Of a DNA stretch of 7,520 nucleotides, positions 7,214 through 7,520 are shown piece after piece (position 1 is the stretch's first letter; every line of letters begins with the position of its first letter). The notes under the pieces were generated by a model. That model saw only the letters and a program-made list of their open reading frames with translations, did no database searches and was not told the origin of the DNA. A program made the translations under genes and the position numbers. Origin of the DNA: CALGLS01 sp047626155 (GTDB lineage Bacteria > Bacteroidota > Bacteroidia > Chitinophagales > Saprospiraceae); contig JBLHRR010000204.1 in the NCBI GenBank assembly GCA_047626155.1, positions 1 through 7,520 of the forward strand, given 5' to 3'.

Positions 7214-7520
7214 ATGAATGTATTTATAACATGTTTAATCTTCCTTCTAGCAATGAAAATTTTATTGCTTGCAAACACTATTTCGAAATAAAAGTACTAG
7301 ACATAATCTTAGGGGGTTAAAATATTTAGGGAATTGTGAATTTGAAAAAGCGAAGAAAGAATTTAAGTTAGCTTACAAAACGAAACTAAATCAAATGAGA
7401 AGAAAGTAATGTATCTATGTAATATAAGTTTAACATATCATGAGTTAGGAGAAATCGAATCGACAAATTATTACAGAAAAGAATCATTAAAATATTGTAC
7501 ACCAAACTCCTATGATTATT
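7214..7520 (+). pseudogene. Frameshifted start of a signal-peptide plus TPR-repeat protein; runs off the right edge
   Basis: ATG 7214 opens a hydrophobic signal sequence (MNVFITCLIFLLAMKILLLA) that stops at TAA 7289-7291. Another frame from about 7290 reads KYLGNCEFEKAKKEFKLAYK, a good TPR helix pair, and stops at TAA 7407-7409. The first frame resumes around the AAAA run at 7377-7380 as NETKSNEKKVMYLCNISLTY, HELGEIESTNYYRKESLKY, a second TPR unit that stays open to the edge. One protein is thus spread over two frames with two breaks. In Bacteroidota such an N-terminus commonly belongs to a secreted TPR protein or to a TPR-sensor histidine kinase or regulator; the C-terminal part is off the window, so the class is unknown. 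ATG 7409 could in principle restart translation but would lack the signal peptide. Sequencing error in the A runs is an alternative to true decay. Confidence 0.6.

Overview
The window looks like chromosomal DNA from a marine or soil Bacteroidota, most likely a Saprospiria-like or related lineage. It is AT-rich and lacks clear Shine-Dalgarno sequences. It carries three genes whose products are built for the type IX secretion system (T9SS): an N-terminal Sec signal peptide plus a C-terminal sorting domain opening with (Y/F)PNP. The lineage below phylum is a guess.

Layout. (1) Bases 1-2714, minus strand: most of a secreted M36 (fungalysin) zinc metallopeptidase with a PA-domain insertion. Its 3' end lies beyond the left edge. 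(2) 2715-3067: divergent intergenic region with no convincing gene. (3) 3068-3879, plus strand: remnant of a secreted CotH-kinase-family protein. A signal peptide start is joined out of frame to the last part of the CotH fold and an intact-looking sorting domain; the kinase core is gone. (4) 3881-4069: the last ~60 codons of an IS630-type transposase, starting two bases after the CotH stop. (5) 4070-4288: AT-rich, almost G-free leader. (6) 4289-7051, plus strand: an intact 920-residue secreted multidomain protein with three predicted beta-rich or adhesion modules, a PPP/calcineurin-like phosphatase domain and a T9SS sorting domain. (7) 7052-7213: strikingly G-rich, C-poor flank. (8) 7214 to the right edge: frameshifted start of a signal-peptide plus tetratricopeptide-repeat (TPR) protein.

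How the parts relate. The two intact genes encode enzymes that would act outside the outer membrane or on the cell surface, one degrading protein and one removing phosphate. The broken CotH gene would once have encoded a secreted kinase-like protein beside the secreted phosphatase. The stretch between the intact genes shows repeated decay: an internal deletion, an IS scar, and a frameshifted TPR gene further on. I see no CRISPR array, RNA gene or defence system. The most unusual signals are the CotH deletion junction, the DxD variant of phosphatase motif I, and a strong strand asymmetry: C-rich and G-poor at the starts of the plus-strand secreted genes, G-rich and C-poor at their ends.
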